DNA of 64,000 nucleotides from Reticulitermes speratus (GCA_021186555.1 JAJKFL010000005.1:5216321-5280320); one strand, 5' to 3'; counted from the stretch's first letter, positions 21,342-32,948 are shown. The notes: generated from the letters alone by a model not told the origin. Numbers and translations: made by a program.

Positions 21342-21935
21342 GCGGCCGCTCGCTTACTAGGGTGTTCTAATGCGTGTACTTGTATTTACTGTATGTGTTT
21401 TGTTTTGTATGTGTATGGGTGTTTTTGTAAGGTGTGGATGTTTTTGTAAGGTGTGGATGTTTTTGTAAGGTGTGGATGTTTTGTAAGTTGTGGATGCTTT
21501 TGTAAGGAGTGGATGCTTTTGTAAGGTGTGTACGGTGTTATAATGTGTGTACTTGTATTTACTGTATGTATTTTGTTTTGTAATTGTGTATCGTTTGTTT
21601 TGTATTGTTATTTTTATGTATATTTATATGTCAATTTGTATTGTGTGTACTAGTGTAAGTACTACTGCCACCGGGTGAAAACCCAATTGCAGTAAATAAT
21701 AGTAATAATAATAATAAATAATATAATAATAATTGTGGGTTCGAATCCCACCGGGGGCATGGATGTCTGTCTCTTGTGAGTGTTGTGTGTTGTCAGGTAG
21801 AGGTCTCTGTCGACGAGCTGGCCCTCGTCCAGACGAGTCCTACCGAGTGTGGTGTGTCTAAAAGAAGTGTGATCGTGAAGCCTCGAAAAATGAGGCGGCC
21901 TAGGCCCCCAAGGGGCTGTCGAGCTATTGAAAAAA
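21342..21935 (+). mobile_element. SINE family A split by a LINE 3' end
   Basis: The head piece GCGGCCGCTCGCTTACTAGGG (21342-21362) and the remainder starting ATTGTGGGTTCGAATCC (21733 onward) are contiguous in other copies. Here they are separated by about 370 bp. The body, double-hairpin domain and poly(A) follow to about 21935. The front of the head is missing. Confidence 0.85.
21363..21732 (+). mobile_element. LINE 3' UTR inserted in SINE A, with 20-bp minisatellite
   Basis: TGCGTGTACTTGTATTTACTG occurs at 21371 and again in variant form at 21547. Between them lie repeats of about 20 bp built on GTAAGGTGTGGATGTTTTT. The insert ends GGTGAAAACCCAATTGCAGTA followed by (AATA/ATA)n, an ending typical of LINE 3' UTRs. 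No coding sequence is present. Confidence 0.65.
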
Positions 21936-22132
21936 AAAAGTATGTCAGTTTACGAGATGTAAGGCATACTCTGCTTATCGATTGCCTGTTATTATTTGTA
22001 ATCCAACTGATGATTTTTCCGAAGGAGAAAGAAACCATGGCGGTAAAACATATTACATCCAATTTCAAGAACAATACGCTATCAAGGTGTTCCATAACCT
22101 GAACTTGTATCTCTGACCTTTATCTTATATAT
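21936..22132. other. Unassigned spacer
   Basis: Nothing recognised. Confidence 0.35.
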
Positions 22133-22202
22133 ACCGTGCATTTCAGTAACTAATTAATTACTTCATTCCAACAAATGCACTACACTGTTTTAGTGTTTTC
22201 TG

Positions 22203-22248
22203 TCCCTACATATGTTTCGGCACTACCTGTGCCATCATCAGGGGTGTC
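22203..22248 (-). ncRNA. Hammerhead ribozyme motif, ACATATGT type
   Basis: CUGAUGA, stem II GGCAC with GUGCC, GAAAC and an eight-base ACATATGT palindrome. Stem I has CCC with GGG. Confidence 0.85.
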
Positions 22249-22423
22249 GTTGAGAGTTCACAATCCTCAATGCATCCAGTTAACTTTCACAACATACAAT
22301 GTTTTGTATGTGACTATCACTGAATAATTTTTCTATTATAAATATCTTGTTAAACCATATGGATGTATTAGTTTTATGAAGTTTTCTTTGATGTTCTTGT
22401 AGTGGTATACTAATTTTGCCTGT

Positions 22424-22464
22424 TGGGCCTGATGGCACAGGTAGTGCCGAAACATATGTAGGAA
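22424..22464 (+). ncRNA. Broken hammerhead motif
   Basis: Stem II, GAAAC and ACATATGT are identical to the partner at 22203-22248. Three bases are lost from the CUGAUGA core region (CCTGATGGCAC). Confidence 0.7.
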
Positions 22465-22649
22465 CAGAAAACACTAAAACAGTGTAGATCATTTGTTGGA
22501 ATAAAATAATTAATTAGTTGTATCTGTGAAGTTTATGATTTCTAGTGTGTTGACTTTAGCCTATAACCGTTTGAGTCTGATCAAAATTAAACCATGAAAT
22601 TACTTGATGCTTCTTTCATAAGATGTGTCTTCAAGAATTAATCTGGGTT

Positions 22650-23266
22650 AACTGTTCATCCGCCGATCCCAGTGGCCGCGCGGTCTAAGGCGTGAGTCTA
22701 AGGCCGCTCGCTTACTGGGATTGTGGGTTCGAATCCCACCGGGGGCATGGATGTTTGTGTTGTGTTAGATGTATGGACGATAGCATGAAACATAAGGTGA
22801 CATGCAGGACAAAAAGGACTTCAACAGTACAAATGGATCAAAGGGGAAAACCCAGGAATTAATACAAAAAAAAAAATCCCACCGGGGGCATGGATGTTTG
22901 TGTTGTGTTAGATGTATGGACGGTAGCATGAAACATAAAGTGACATGCAGGACAAAAAGGACTTCAACAGTACAAATGGATCAAAAGGGGAAAACCCAGT
23001 AATTAAAAAAAAAAAATACTGTGGGGGCGAGACTTTAAAAAAAAAAAAAAAAAAAAAAAAATCCCACCGGCGGCATGGATGTCTGTCTCTTGTGAGTGTT
23101 GTGTGTTGTCAGGTAGAGGTCTCTGCGACGGGTTGATCACTCGTCCAGAGGAGTCCTACCGAGTGTGGTGTGTCTCAAATGTGTGTGACCATGAAACCTC
23201 GACGAAACGAGGAGGCCCAGGCCCATATAGGGCTGTCGAGCCATAGAAAAAAAAAACTGTTCATCC
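22650..23266 (+). mobile_element. SINE A concatemer with poly(A) joints and one target duplication
   Basis: A full tRNA-like head starts at 22662 and runs into a short alternative body (about 22749-22865) ending in A-rich sequence. A second short body restarts at ATCCCACCGGGGGC (about 22877). A third A-rich segment (about 23010-23060) is followed by ATCCCACCGGCGGC and a standard long family A body ending at 23254. AACTGTTCATCC lies at 22650-22661 and 23255-23266. One duplication around all units means the concatemer arrived in one insertion. Confidence 0.93.
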
Positions 23267-24888
23267 ATTTCATACACCTTGAAGCCTGAAGGTACTTATT
23301 CGCAGTCAGAATCATCACTTTGTTAGAAGATTCCAAAGCTTCGACTGGTCGTCCTTCTGATAGGATAATGGTGAGAAGCAGTTGCTTGAGACACAAGATT
23401 AGCAGAACTTTGAGTCTATGATTAATGGTAAAAATGCGTAATTTAGAGACATAATTTGGTGGCCCTCACAAGGGGAATAATTTCAAAATAACATTTAAAA
23501 ATTCATTTGTTACCTCATATAAAACACACTGCGTCACAATTACGAAGGCTAACAGGTCAGTGATGTTTATTGCGGGGAGCAATATCAAACCCGTATGTAC
23601 ACTGTGTGGGCAAAAATGAGAGCTTCTGGGCGCCTTCGCAAAACTGCATAAAGCGACTACAAACTTCGTCTCTGTCTATCTTTCCGCATTGAACACCTCG
23701 GCTCCCACTGGACGGATTTTCATGACATTTGATATTTGAATATTTGTCGACAAATCTGCCGAGAAAGTTCAAGTGTCATTAAAATCTGACAAGCATAATG
23801 GACACTGTACATGAAGTCCTACGTACATTTATGATAATATCTCGCTCACTTCTTCTTAGAATGAGAAATGTTTCAGACAAAAGTTTTAGATAAAATCAAA
23901 ACACACATTTTATGTTCAATAACTTTTTCCCGTAAATCGTGCCGTTTATGAGATAATGTGTAAAAATACGGTAGAGCCAGACAGGCCACAGATGACAATA
24001 TAATACGGCGCATGCGCTTTGCGTGCTGGATAACTAACGCTACACACATACACACTCAGAATATGTAATACTTATTGCTTATCCACGGCAACAATGGTTA
24101 CGCGAACGCTACTAAATGTTACGTTTCTACGTATATTGTGTCTTTTTACACGTTATAGTAAGTAACGGGTAGGGATATCGTTGATGTTTAAAGGGATAAT
24201 TAAATGCTGTTTCAACTGTCAGCTTGCTTTAATTTACCCGTTTTAACCATCACATGTTTAAGGATTTAGGAGAGGGAATTGCGTGTACTTCCCCCCTCTC
24301 TCTCTCTCTAGTGTACACACACACAAACAAAACACACACACACAGGCTACAGTGAATGTAGTCTAAGCTAATAACTACCACAACCAGCACCCTTGTAGCA
24401 ATATATTACGGTTCACCACTGCTACCAACAAGTCCACCCTCCCGAGACAGTTCCAGTTACCACCTACACTTAAAACCTTCAGTCTGCAGACTAACAGGAA
24501 CATGCACCCACATATTAGTCTCGACTTTACAAAAGGTCCATTGCCTACAGATTTCCCCATCAAAAGTTTTGTACTTCCCAATGTTCCCTCCCATTCTAAC
24601 GACATTTCCAAAATACCATACACTCACTTCTCCGACAAACCAACGTCATAAAGTGACATGTACAAACCATGAAGTTTATACCCTGGTGAAGTTTTCACTT
24701 GCCACATCCTTCTTCTGTCCAAATGCCTTCGTAAGCTCTTTCCTTCTATCAATAGAAATTTACGATTTTTTTCCACGATTCACATTTCGCACCACAATGC
24801 AGAGAAGATAACATAATTTTTAAAAGAATAACAACACGGATTTCTCTTATTTCAGACCTGACTTAATAATGAACCTAATATATTGTTA
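23267..24888. other. Unassigned sequence
   Basis: No gene or repeat family was recognised over 1.6 kb. CT and CA microsatellites lie at about 24293-24345. Frames at 23175-23396, 24375-24623 (minus) and 24569-24811 (plus) have no recognisable domain. Confidence 0.4.
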
Positions 24889-25268
24889 GTCGCCCTCGGT
24901 GGACTAGTGGTTAGCGTACTCGCCACTGGACCCAAGGTTCGCGGGTTCGATCCCGACCGGAGCACCACTTACTTCAGAGGGGAAGTAAAGCCGTCGGTCC
25001 CATGTCGTATATTTACGGCATGTAAAAGAACCTTACGGCATGAATAGAACTATTAATGCTCGTAAGCAAAATTCAGCGGCCATTTCTCACCCAAGTCTCC
25101 TGACTGCCTGCCAGATGGCTCTGGCAGTCACATCAGGATTGAGTAGAACTTGTGCGGTCAGTGGGCTGGTCACTCACTACATCAACGCACATGACCAAGT
25201 AACCTCGGAAAGAGGAGGCCCAAGCCCATACAGGGCTGTTGAGACATGGTTATTATTATTATTATATA
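24889..25268 (+). mobile_element. SINE family E, short variant
   Basis: The tRNA-like head (GGACTAGTGGTTAGCG A box, GGGTTCGATCCCG B box) is followed by GAAGTAAAGCCGTCGGTCCC and a 3' domain CCTCGGAAAGAGGAGGCC...AGGGCTGTTGAG, then (ATT)n. Compared with 59424-59854 it lacks about 38 bp just after the head, so two length variants exist. Confidence 0.9.
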
Positions 25269-25387
25269 TTATACACTTGTTAGTTCGTTTAAATTATTTA
25301 TTTAATATATTGGAGACTACCGACTGGGCAAACAGTATAAGCTGATGATGAACTTAATATTACAATTATATATAGCCTATATATTTT

Positions 25388-25690
25388 CGGGGCGCGCGGT
25401 GGCGTAGTTGGTTGAGGCACTACGCTACAAACCGGAACGTCGCGGGTTCGATTCCCGATGGTGTCATTGGAATTAATTCCTTGACATAATCGTTTCGGTC
25501 GCACTATGGCCCTGGGGTCGACTCAGCCTCTAACAGAAATAAGTACCAGGATATTTCCTGTGGGTAAAGGCGGCCGGTGCGTAGGGCTGACAACCTTACC
25601 ACCTTCATGTGCCGATTGTCTACAAATCTGGGAGCCTGGACCCCTCAGGGCCTGTCTAGGCCTGTAATGGGGTTGCTTTACCTTTACCTA
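25388..25690 (+). mobile_element. SINE family C, full length
   Basis: The head is GGGGCGCGCGGTGGCG and the B box GGGTTCGATTCCCGA. The tail GTAATGGGGTTGCTTTACC is complete. The CTTTACCTTTAC ending resembles the tail of family D. Confidence 0.92.
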
Positions 25691-25794
25691 TATATTTTCA
25701 GCTATTGTGATTTGTCTCTTACATTAAATAATTCTCCAAATTTCAAGGAATTTAAAGGTATTACTTTTTTCTCTCCTCCAACAAGTCCAGACGA

Positions 25795-25965
25795 GCACTA
25801 GGATCCACCCAGCCTACTATTCCATCGGTACAGGGCATTCTTTCCCTGATGACAAAGCAGTCTAGGCTTGAAGGTTACCACTCACCTCCATGTAGTACCA
25901 AGTTTAAGATTGAGTGGAGCTATAGCTCCATTCCGCCATACGCCTTCATGGTGTGCACATGGAAA
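25795..25965 (+). mobile_element. SINE family D body remnant
   Basis: CCACCCAGCCTACTATTCCA, CACTCACCTCCATGTAG and TGGAGCTATAGCTCCATTCC follow the family D body order. The head is missing. Confidence 0.55.
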
Positions 25966-26048
25966 AACCGTAGTTTGTATAGTGAATAAATTAACATTGA
26001 CATTAACATGAAACATAAATTATATACGCTTTAGTGGTTACACTAATG

Positions 26049-26331
26049 ATGCCGGAATACCGTAATGGTATAGCGACTCATCACGCGTTGGACGGTCCGG
26101 GGATCGAATCACGGAAGGGGCGAGATTTTTCGAACCCTTCCAGACCGGTCCTGGGGCCCATCCAGTTTCCTGTATATTGGGTACCGGGTCATTCTCGGGG
26201 GTAAAGCGGCCGGGGAGTGGCGTTGACCACTAACCCCCATCTATCGCCGAAGTTAAAGAAAGAGTACAGCTATAACTCTACTCCCCATCTGGGCCTTTGT
26301 GGTCGTTATAGGGTGAACTTTACCTTTGCAC
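26049..26331 (+). mobile_element. SINE family D, full length
   Basis: The tRNA-like head has GGTATAGCGACTC and GGGGATCGAATCACGG. The body has CCAGACCGGTCCTGGGGCCC, and the end GTGAACTTTACCTTTGC matches other D tails. Confidence 0.88.
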
Positions 26332-26687
26332 GAACAATGATCTGTTGCAGATCAAAAGAAGCGTGTGACAAATTCTCTTGTTGATGGTTGTTGAGTGAAA
26401 GCTTGTCGACTATGCGTTGTGAGCGAAATGACACTTTTTAGCCACCCTATACTCGCAGTGTTGATCAGAAGCATCTTACGCACATCTCCTCGCCTTTGTG
26501 ACCAATATTACGTCACATCACCTCTTGCAGTTGGCGTCATTTTTCTTACTATGAGCTGCAAATTACTCAAGCACAGATCTTCATGCAATCTGAGGCCAAA
26601 TTACACTTCACGAAACTGGACAGCGACGAAAGGCGAGTGACTTTGGCGTAAGAAAAGACCGGACGGATAAAAACTGGCTCCTTGGCG
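26332..26687. other. Unassigned sequence
   Basis: No family recognised. Confidence 0.35.
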
Positions 26688-26965
26688 ACGTAAGCATATC
26701 CCTGTGCACGTCAGGAGGGCAAATATGTGAGTAGAAACACAGCTCCACACATTCTTGGTGTGGTCAGCTTCACGCCCCAGCCGCTTTGCCATCTGAGGAG
26801 TCCCATGACATCGTATGCAGGAGGCTGTATGGGTCACAGAGCCGGTCTGGACACTTTATAGAAGGGAATAAATTCTTGTGCCTACCAGGATTTGAACTAA
26901 GAATTCTCAGTATTAGAGCCCGTGGCTTAGATACTGTACTGACTGAGCTATCCCAGTTCCTACTA
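26688..26965 (-). mobile_element. SINE family D, diverged, minus strand
   Basis: The complement begins GGAACTGGGATAGCTCAGTC at 26963 and contains a B-box remnant TAGTTCAAATCC, CCAGACCGGCTCTGTG and GGCTGGGGCGTGAAGC, matching family D in order across its length. Confidence 0.8.
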
Positions 26966-27389
26966 GCTCCATCGTGGAAAACACTTTTTAAAAGCTGATA
27001 GCTGTTTAGCAGGTAAAGGTATTCCCATATTTTGAAACAGGAACTTCCACTATATTAATGAGGGGAGTCAAATGTTAATCTCTATTAATTAATAGCAGTA
27101 TTAACCAGTATAAATTGCTGGTAACGTTAGAGAGTTGCTCGATCGAATAAGGAGCCGAGAGAGGACGTGCTTCCTGATGACGTCTGTAGTTTCCGCGATA
27201 AGACAACAAATCTCGACCTCTTTCACCTAAAGGTCTCAGAGCTCAGCCATGACAACTGTACCTCCACTTGACAAAACATTAAACGGGTAGTTAAAAAAAC
27301 TGCCTTGAAATAATCGTAAAGTCGCATTTTTGGAGAAAGTGATAAGTAAATGTAAAAACTTTGCAAGCCTAATTAAGTAACTCAGTGCA
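26966..27389. other. Unassigned sequence
   Basis: No gene or repeat family recognised before the minisatellite. Confidence 0.35.
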
Positions 27390-28235
27390 TAACGGTGGCA
27401 GGTCTAATTACGTAACGTTATGAATTAGTAAATGATGATTTGGCAGGTCTAATTAAGTAACTGAATGTATGATGTTGGCAGGTCTAATTAAGTAACTGAA
27501 TGTATGATGTTGGCAGGTCTAATCGTAATATAAGTTAGCCATAAGTGTATGATGTTGGCAGGTCTAATTAAGTAACTGAATGTATGATGTTGGCAGTCTA
27601 ATTAAGTTACTGAATGTATGATGTTGGCAGGTCTAATTAAGTAACTGAATGTATGATGTTGGCAGGTCTAATTATATGATATGTAATCTAATAGTAATGA
27701 TGTTGATGGCAGGTCTAATTAAGTAACTGAATGTATGATGTTGGCAGGTCTAATTAAGTTACTGAATGTATGATGTTGGCAGGTCTAATTAAGTAACTGA
27801 ATGTATGATGTTGGCAGGTCTAATTAAGTTACTGAATGTATGTTGGCAGGTATAATTAAGTAACTGAATGTATGATGTTGGCAGGTCATTAATTACTGAG
27901 TATGATGTGCAGGCTAATTAACGAATGTATGATGTTGGCAGGTCTAATTAAGTTATGAATCTGATGTTGAGTATAGTAATGATGTTGATGGGCAGGCCCT
28001 AATTAAGTAACTCAATGTATGATGTTGGCAGGCCTAATTAAGTAACTGAATGTAAATGTATGATGGTGAGGTATTGATGTAAGTAATTCTCTAATGTATA
28101 TGATGTTGGCAGGCCTAATTAAGTAACAAAATTTATACGTATGTCAGGCCTAATATAATAGTAACCATATTAGTAAGATGTTGTGAAAGTGTAATTAGAA
28201 ACTGTGTGTGTGTAATGTTGGCAGGCCTTGTCTCC
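27390..28235. repeat. 35-bp minisatellite, eroding towards its 3' side
   Basis: The unit contains TAATTAAGTAACTGAATGT and GATGTTGGCAGG. Units near 27430-27860 are nearly identical. Units after about 27880 carry many insertions and deletions. About two dozen copies in total. Confidence 0.93.
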
Positions 28236-28611
28236 TACAACCGACAACTTTAACTCCATTAATATAAAAATCATTGCATCAGTGTAAACTTGAGGCCATT
28301 GACTCAAGCGCAAATCTATAAAATCTCTTCGGTAAGGAAGAGTTTATTGTTCGGTGCTACACATGGCTTCTTTCCAAGGATTTTCCCCACCAAAATTCTG
28401 TATTTATTTACCTTCTGACCCCAGCTGTCATAATCAGGTTTAGAACTGGACAGCAGTAAGGCTGGATGACTGCACTGTTGACGTCAAAGTGACAGAGCGA
28501 CTCGTTTGAAGGACAAGTTAGCATACGCTAGCACGTGCGTATATTTTGATCGAAGTTTCCACTGCCACATTTGTTAAAGCAAAGAGAAATAATAACAGTT
28601 TTAAATGATCC
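28236..28611. other. Unassigned sequence
   Basis: No gene or repeat family recognised. Confidence 0.35.
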
Positions 28612-28696
28612 ATAACCGTGCATTGAACAGTTAGATATGGCGACTAAAAGCAACAAATGCACACAATTTATGAAAATATATTATAAATATAGTAAT

Positions 28697-28742
28697 ACCT
28701 CCTACATGTTTCGGCCACTCATGTGACCATCCTCAGGGAGGT
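28697..28742 (-). ncRNA. Hammerhead ribozyme motif, complete
   Basis: CUGAGGA, stem II GGUCAC with GUGGCC (one wobble pair), GAAAC, ACATGT and a six-pair stem I (ACCUCC with GGAGGU). All conserved core positions are present. Confidence 0.88.
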
Positions 28743-28958
28743 GCGTTATGAATGATAAATACATTGAGATGTTACAGAAGTTACGTGAACCAATGCACAT
28801 GTAATATATTAAATATTAAAATTACATTGTTTAAAATATGTATTACATGCATACTGTAATACGTATTTTAAACAATGTAATTTTAATATTCAATATTTTA
28901 CATGTGCATTGGTTTACAAACATTTGTAATATCTCAGTGTATTTATTCCCTATAACGC

Positions 28959-29005
28959 ACCTCCCTGAGGATGGCCACATGAGTGGCCGAAACATGTGGG
29001 CAGGT
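28959..29005 (+). ncRNA. Hammerhead ribozyme motif
   Basis: CUGAGGA, stem II GGCCAC with GUGGCC, GAAAC and ACATGT are intact. Stem I on the 3' side is altered (GGGCAGGT). Confidence 0.82.
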
Positions 29006-29072
29006 ATTACTAGCGTTTATAATATATGTTTAATAATCTTGTTTGCATTTGTTGGTTTTAGTTACCGTATCT

Positions 29073-29559
29073 AGAAATAATAAAACTTTGCAGAAATACA
29101 TACGAAATTTTATTCTGATATTGTGAAGGGAAGAGGTCCAATGCGAGATTTTAAACTGCATATCAAAGAACTGGGCTTTTGGACCGGATCCAAGTGGTTT
29201 AGGAAAAAAACCAATGTGACTGAATATTCTGAAAGTTACAAAACTTTTTCGGGACCCTTAAAGAGCGGGAAATTTTTGAACACCTAAACGGGCATCGGCT
29301 TCTCAATCAGGTTTCATTACAGCGGGGTTTGCTGGACATTATCACAAGCATATATCTTTGTGTTACAAGCACAGGTTTAACTTATCTGGCGGTTCAGGAA
29401 TAACATTTATTTGTGGAGACGAATTTCTGGCGTCAAATCTGATACACATTTGTTAAACAACAAACCTAAAGATTTACTGAAAACAAAACAGCAGATTGAC
29501 CAAGCATTGCCACTTCAATTTCGGTCACACATGATTCTAATTCCATTCGGTGTGTGTCG
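29073..29559. other. Unassigned sequence
   Basis: No family recognised. Frame fragments read HLNGHRLLNQVSLQRGLLDI, which I cannot assign. Confidence 0.35.
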
Positions 29560-30200
29560 ATTATAAAGACCAAAACGAAACGGACAATGTGGTATATTTC
29601 AAATATCAAGGTAGAATGATAACAAATGATGTAAGATGTACCCATGAAATTGAATCTAAGATTGTCATGGCAAAAACAGCATTCAACAAGAAGAAGACTC
29701 TTTGTCAACAGCAAATTGGACTTAAATTTAAGGAAGAAACCAGTAAAGTGCTACATTTGTAGCATAGCTTTGTACGGTGCTGAAACGTGGACACTTCGGA
29801 AAGTAGATCAGAAGTATCTGGAAAGTTTTGATATGTGGTGCTGGAGAAGAATGGACAAGATCAGTTGGACCGATCGTGTGAGAAATGAAGAAGTATTACA
29901 CAGAGTGAAGGAGGAGAGGAATATCGTACATACAATAAAAAGAAGAAAGGCTAACTGGATTGGTCACATCTTGCGTAGAAACTGCCTTCTGAAACATGTG
30001 ATTGAAGGAAAGGTAGAGGTGGGATAGAAATGACGGGACGACGAGGAAGAAGACGTAAGCAGCTACTGGATGACCTTAAGGGAAAGAAACGATACTGTAA
30101 ATTGAAAGAGGAAGCACTAGACGTCACTGCGTGGGGTACTCGCTTTGGAAGAGGCTACGGACCTGTCGTATGACAGACTGCGTGAAGATGATGATGAGTA
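29560..30200 (+). mobile_element. LINE A, longest 3' copy
   Basis: Two overlapping frames encode the last ~220 residues of a LINE polyprotein: VYFKYQGRMITNDV, then IALYGAETWTLRKVDQKYLE, FDMWCWRRMDKISWTD, and RRKANWIGHILRRNCLLKH. This is the region after the reverse-transcriptase fingers and palm. A frame change separates the first block from the second near 29750, and another follows VEGKVEV near 30025. The 3' end shows degraded GATGATGATG. It is 5'-truncated. Confidence 0.88.
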
Positions 30201-31099
30201 AGATTATTATTATTATGTCAGTTATCCTTACCGAGGCTCTCGTCATTTTCTTAGGCCCTTCATTAAGATTGCTAGGAGCAAGCCTTAATGATACCTTACA
30301 AAGAGGCGAAAATTGCTTCCTCCTCTAACCCTGCAACTTCACTGTACATAAATAAGCTATCTGATCTCTCATCTTAAATACCCTCAAGGTGATGCCAATG
30401 AAATGGAATACAGTTTTTTTTTGCAAAGGGTGTTGGTCACTGAGAAGATCAAGAAACCCAAAAGCTCACGGCTGTACTCATAATGTCCCTCCGCTAGATA
30501 GAACACTGAACCACTGAAATCTGGTACACACACCCAAAACACACTTCTTTAAACTCCATATTACTATTTTGTTCCGAGATCGCAAACGATCTCTTCATGT
30601 CTTCAAACCACAACCACATACGCATAAAAATTTCTTATATCTGAAGTTGATAGAGCGTCGTTCAATATCTGAGTACCCACTCAACAATTCACTGAACGCT
30701 TTGCGGTTTTCAATTAACATTTTTAAATTTTCAACTAACAAGAAGGTGAAGAAATAATGTCTGTCGCTAAAATTGGATCCATGACTCAACGAGTCTTGCC
30801 CGCTTTCTCCACAGGCTGGATCAGACACAAGAAATTAATGACGCTGGAGATGATAGCATCCCTTTTGAACTCTGAGTCTTGGCGAACAACACGATACCAT
30901 ACATACACACATACATACAGGTCTCTGGGTTGCAATTATATGCAAATGTGTACACATTGAGGACACTCTTTATGGGAGTGCTTGCGAGAGCTCATTTGTA
31001 TATAGTGTTGGAAGTACAAAATACAGAATGTGAGCATTTTTCAACTTCGCCTTTTAAATTGTTATTTTTAGTCGGTTTAACTTATAACATGAATTATAT
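30201..31099. other. Unassigned sequence
   Basis: No gene or repeat family recognised. Short frames at 30569-30828 and 30757-31103 overlap one another and have no recognisable domain. Confidence 0.4.
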
Positions 31100-31225
31100 T
31101 TGAATATTCAGTTCGTACCGCGCAGTAAACATTCTCAACCCCACTCTTAAAAACCAATAATTCAATGCTGTATACAGAAAAAATAGCTATTTGTTTCTGA
31201 GAACCATACAAAACACATAAATACA
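31100..31225 (-). repeat. Dispersed repeat R1, copy 3
   Basis: Its complement ends GTTTACTGCGCGGTACGAAC and contains TTATTGGTTTTTAAGAG, aligning to 7780-7895. Confidence 0.5.
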
Positions 31226-31721
31226 CTGTGTTAGCAGAACGTAGAATTTGTGAATGTTAAACATGGTGGTACATATAGTAACCATTGGGCTTTAAAGGGT
31301 TAGTTACGGGATGTCTGTTACTTTCTTCTTACCTTACTTTCCCTCCTGAAAAACAAACATTACGTTGATGGGATTAACACGTCGTCTGCTTGTCCTTTGT
31401 TGCAACTCCTGAACCAGCAGATCTATTTTCCAAAACGTGGTGTGAACATTATATCATAGAACAAAACACAGTGTCATAATTTTTAATTTCCTGCGTGCAG
31501 TAATAACAACATGGCGGACGCGCGAAACTGTGGCGACGTACACATACTTATGTTGGGTCCCTGAGCAGATGTATGGTAACAGCTCTTGGAAGAATATTCA
31601 TTTTAGGTTACTTGTTTAGAATGTAAAACAAGATGGCGGCGCGAGATTTTTTTTTTAATTTCTGGTTGGATGGCATGACTAATGAATCATTTGAGACAGT
31701 CGAGCGAATTTACTTATGGAT
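31226..31721. other. Unassigned sequence
   Basis: Nothing recognised. Confidence 0.35.
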
Positions 31722-32002
31722 ATAGACAAGAAGTGCCGATCCCAGTGGCCGTGCGGTCTAAGGCGTGGGTCTACGGCCGCTTGCTTACTAGGATCGTGGG
31801 TTTGAATCCCACCGGGGGCATGGATGTCTGTCTGTTGTGAGTGTTGTGTGTTGTCAGGGAGAGATCTCTGCGTCGGACTGATCACTCGTCCAGAGGAGTT
31901 CTACCGAGTGTGGTGTGTCTGAGTGTGATCGTGAAGCCTCGACAATGAGGAGGCCCAGGACCATATAGGGCTGTAAAGCCATACAAAAAAAAATAGACAA
32001 GA
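31722..32002 (+). mobile_element. SINE family A, full length with target duplication
   Basis: The head starts at 31735 with GCCGATCCCAGTGGCC and the tail is poly(A) at 31984-31993. ATAGACAAGA flanks it at 31722-31731 and 31993-32002. The 3' domain is the AGGAGGCCCAGGACCATATAG variant. Confidence 0.95.
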
Positions 32003-32909
32003 CGTACTTCTATTTAACAAGCAAGAAATATTTTTAAAATCAAATATTTCAACCACGAGGACGATTATAGCTTTGAGGTTCCGTCCGGAAAATTTGACAC
32101 ATATATAATTTGTGCATAAATAATTAGTTATGAACAAAAATAGAATAAAATAAATATAACATTGTAACAGACCTATTGGGCTAGAAATTTATCAAGTTCA
32201 TAATGCTCTTTTTATTTTTCTGCCGATCACCTCTGCCAATTTGAATGGCAAGGCACATTCGTGGGACCAATTGGAAGTAGGATTCCATTGCCTCTAATCT
32301 GAAGGACACGATCTCTGTCTGCAGAATTCAACCGATAGTATAATACGGTCTTTTTAAGGCCGGAAAGCTATTACACGACTCCCTGGGGCACCATTTACGC
32401 CACAGGACCAAGTGCACAAAGAATCAGCAATGAAGCCAGTTCTTGAAGAGGCGTGGCCGTTAGTAACCTTTCATCAAAACAGATTTTATGTTCCTTGTCA
32501 TTTACACGTTCATCCATCAGCACTTTTGAAACTCAAGCACCTGAACGTTATAAATACAAGCTACCATCTGGAATAGTGAACACGACTGACTACAAGATTA
32601 AATGCGATTTAGTATTGAAATTAGTAGGGCCTTCCTTTTGTGCATCACAGTGAATGTAATTTTACAAAATGAATATGCTCAATTCAATTACTGGCTTATG
32701 CTATAAACTTTCAGGACAATAAACTAATGAATGACGTTTCGGTTCGTCATAAGATTTCATCGTTATGAATAAGAATATTAAGACATATTTTTGAACTTAT
32801 AAGGATCCAAAATCAAGCACGAAATATCTGTAAAATTTTCCAAGTTTTCACGCCGATTGTTCATGTAGTGGTGGTCTGGGTTTCTACAACGTGCAGTATT
32901 GCAGTTTCT
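32003..32909. other. Unassigned sequence
   Basis: No gene or repeat family recognised. Confidence 0.35.
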
Positions 32910-32948
32910 TACCGACGTTTCGGGATAAACATGTAGCCACCGTGGTGA
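32910..32948 (-). ncRNA. Hammerhead-like relic, GTCGG type
   Basis: CCCGAAACGTCGG is preserved next to a stem II-like segment. The CUGANGA core has decayed to CACGGUGGCU. Compare 1067-1106. Confidence 0.3.

Larger units (their letters stand above)
22133..22525. mobile_element. Penelope-like inverted pair
   Basis: The unit starts ACCGTGCATT (22133), reaches TTCCAACAAATGCAC at 22168, a hammerhead on the minus strand at 22203-22248, about 170 bp of interior, then the inverted arm with a damaged hammerhead and GTGTAGATCATTTGTTGGAA. Its left arm closely matches 63880-64000, so both belong to one subfamily with the ACATATGT stem III. Confidence 0.85.
28612..29072. mobile_element. Penelope-like inverted pair with two hammerheads
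   Basis: The left arm starts ATAACCGTGCATTG, includes AGCAACAAATGCACAC and a minus-strand hammerhead (28697-28742). The right arm is its complement with a plus-strand hammerhead (28959-29005), ending GCATTTGTTGGTTTTAG. The arms meet around 28830-28870 with a very short centre. The same subfamily forms 34850-37078. Confidence 0.9.

Noticed and set aside
32700-32760. Hammerhead-like word GACGTTTCGGTTCGTC
   Set aside because: Neither a CUGANGA core nor a consistent stem II can be aligned.
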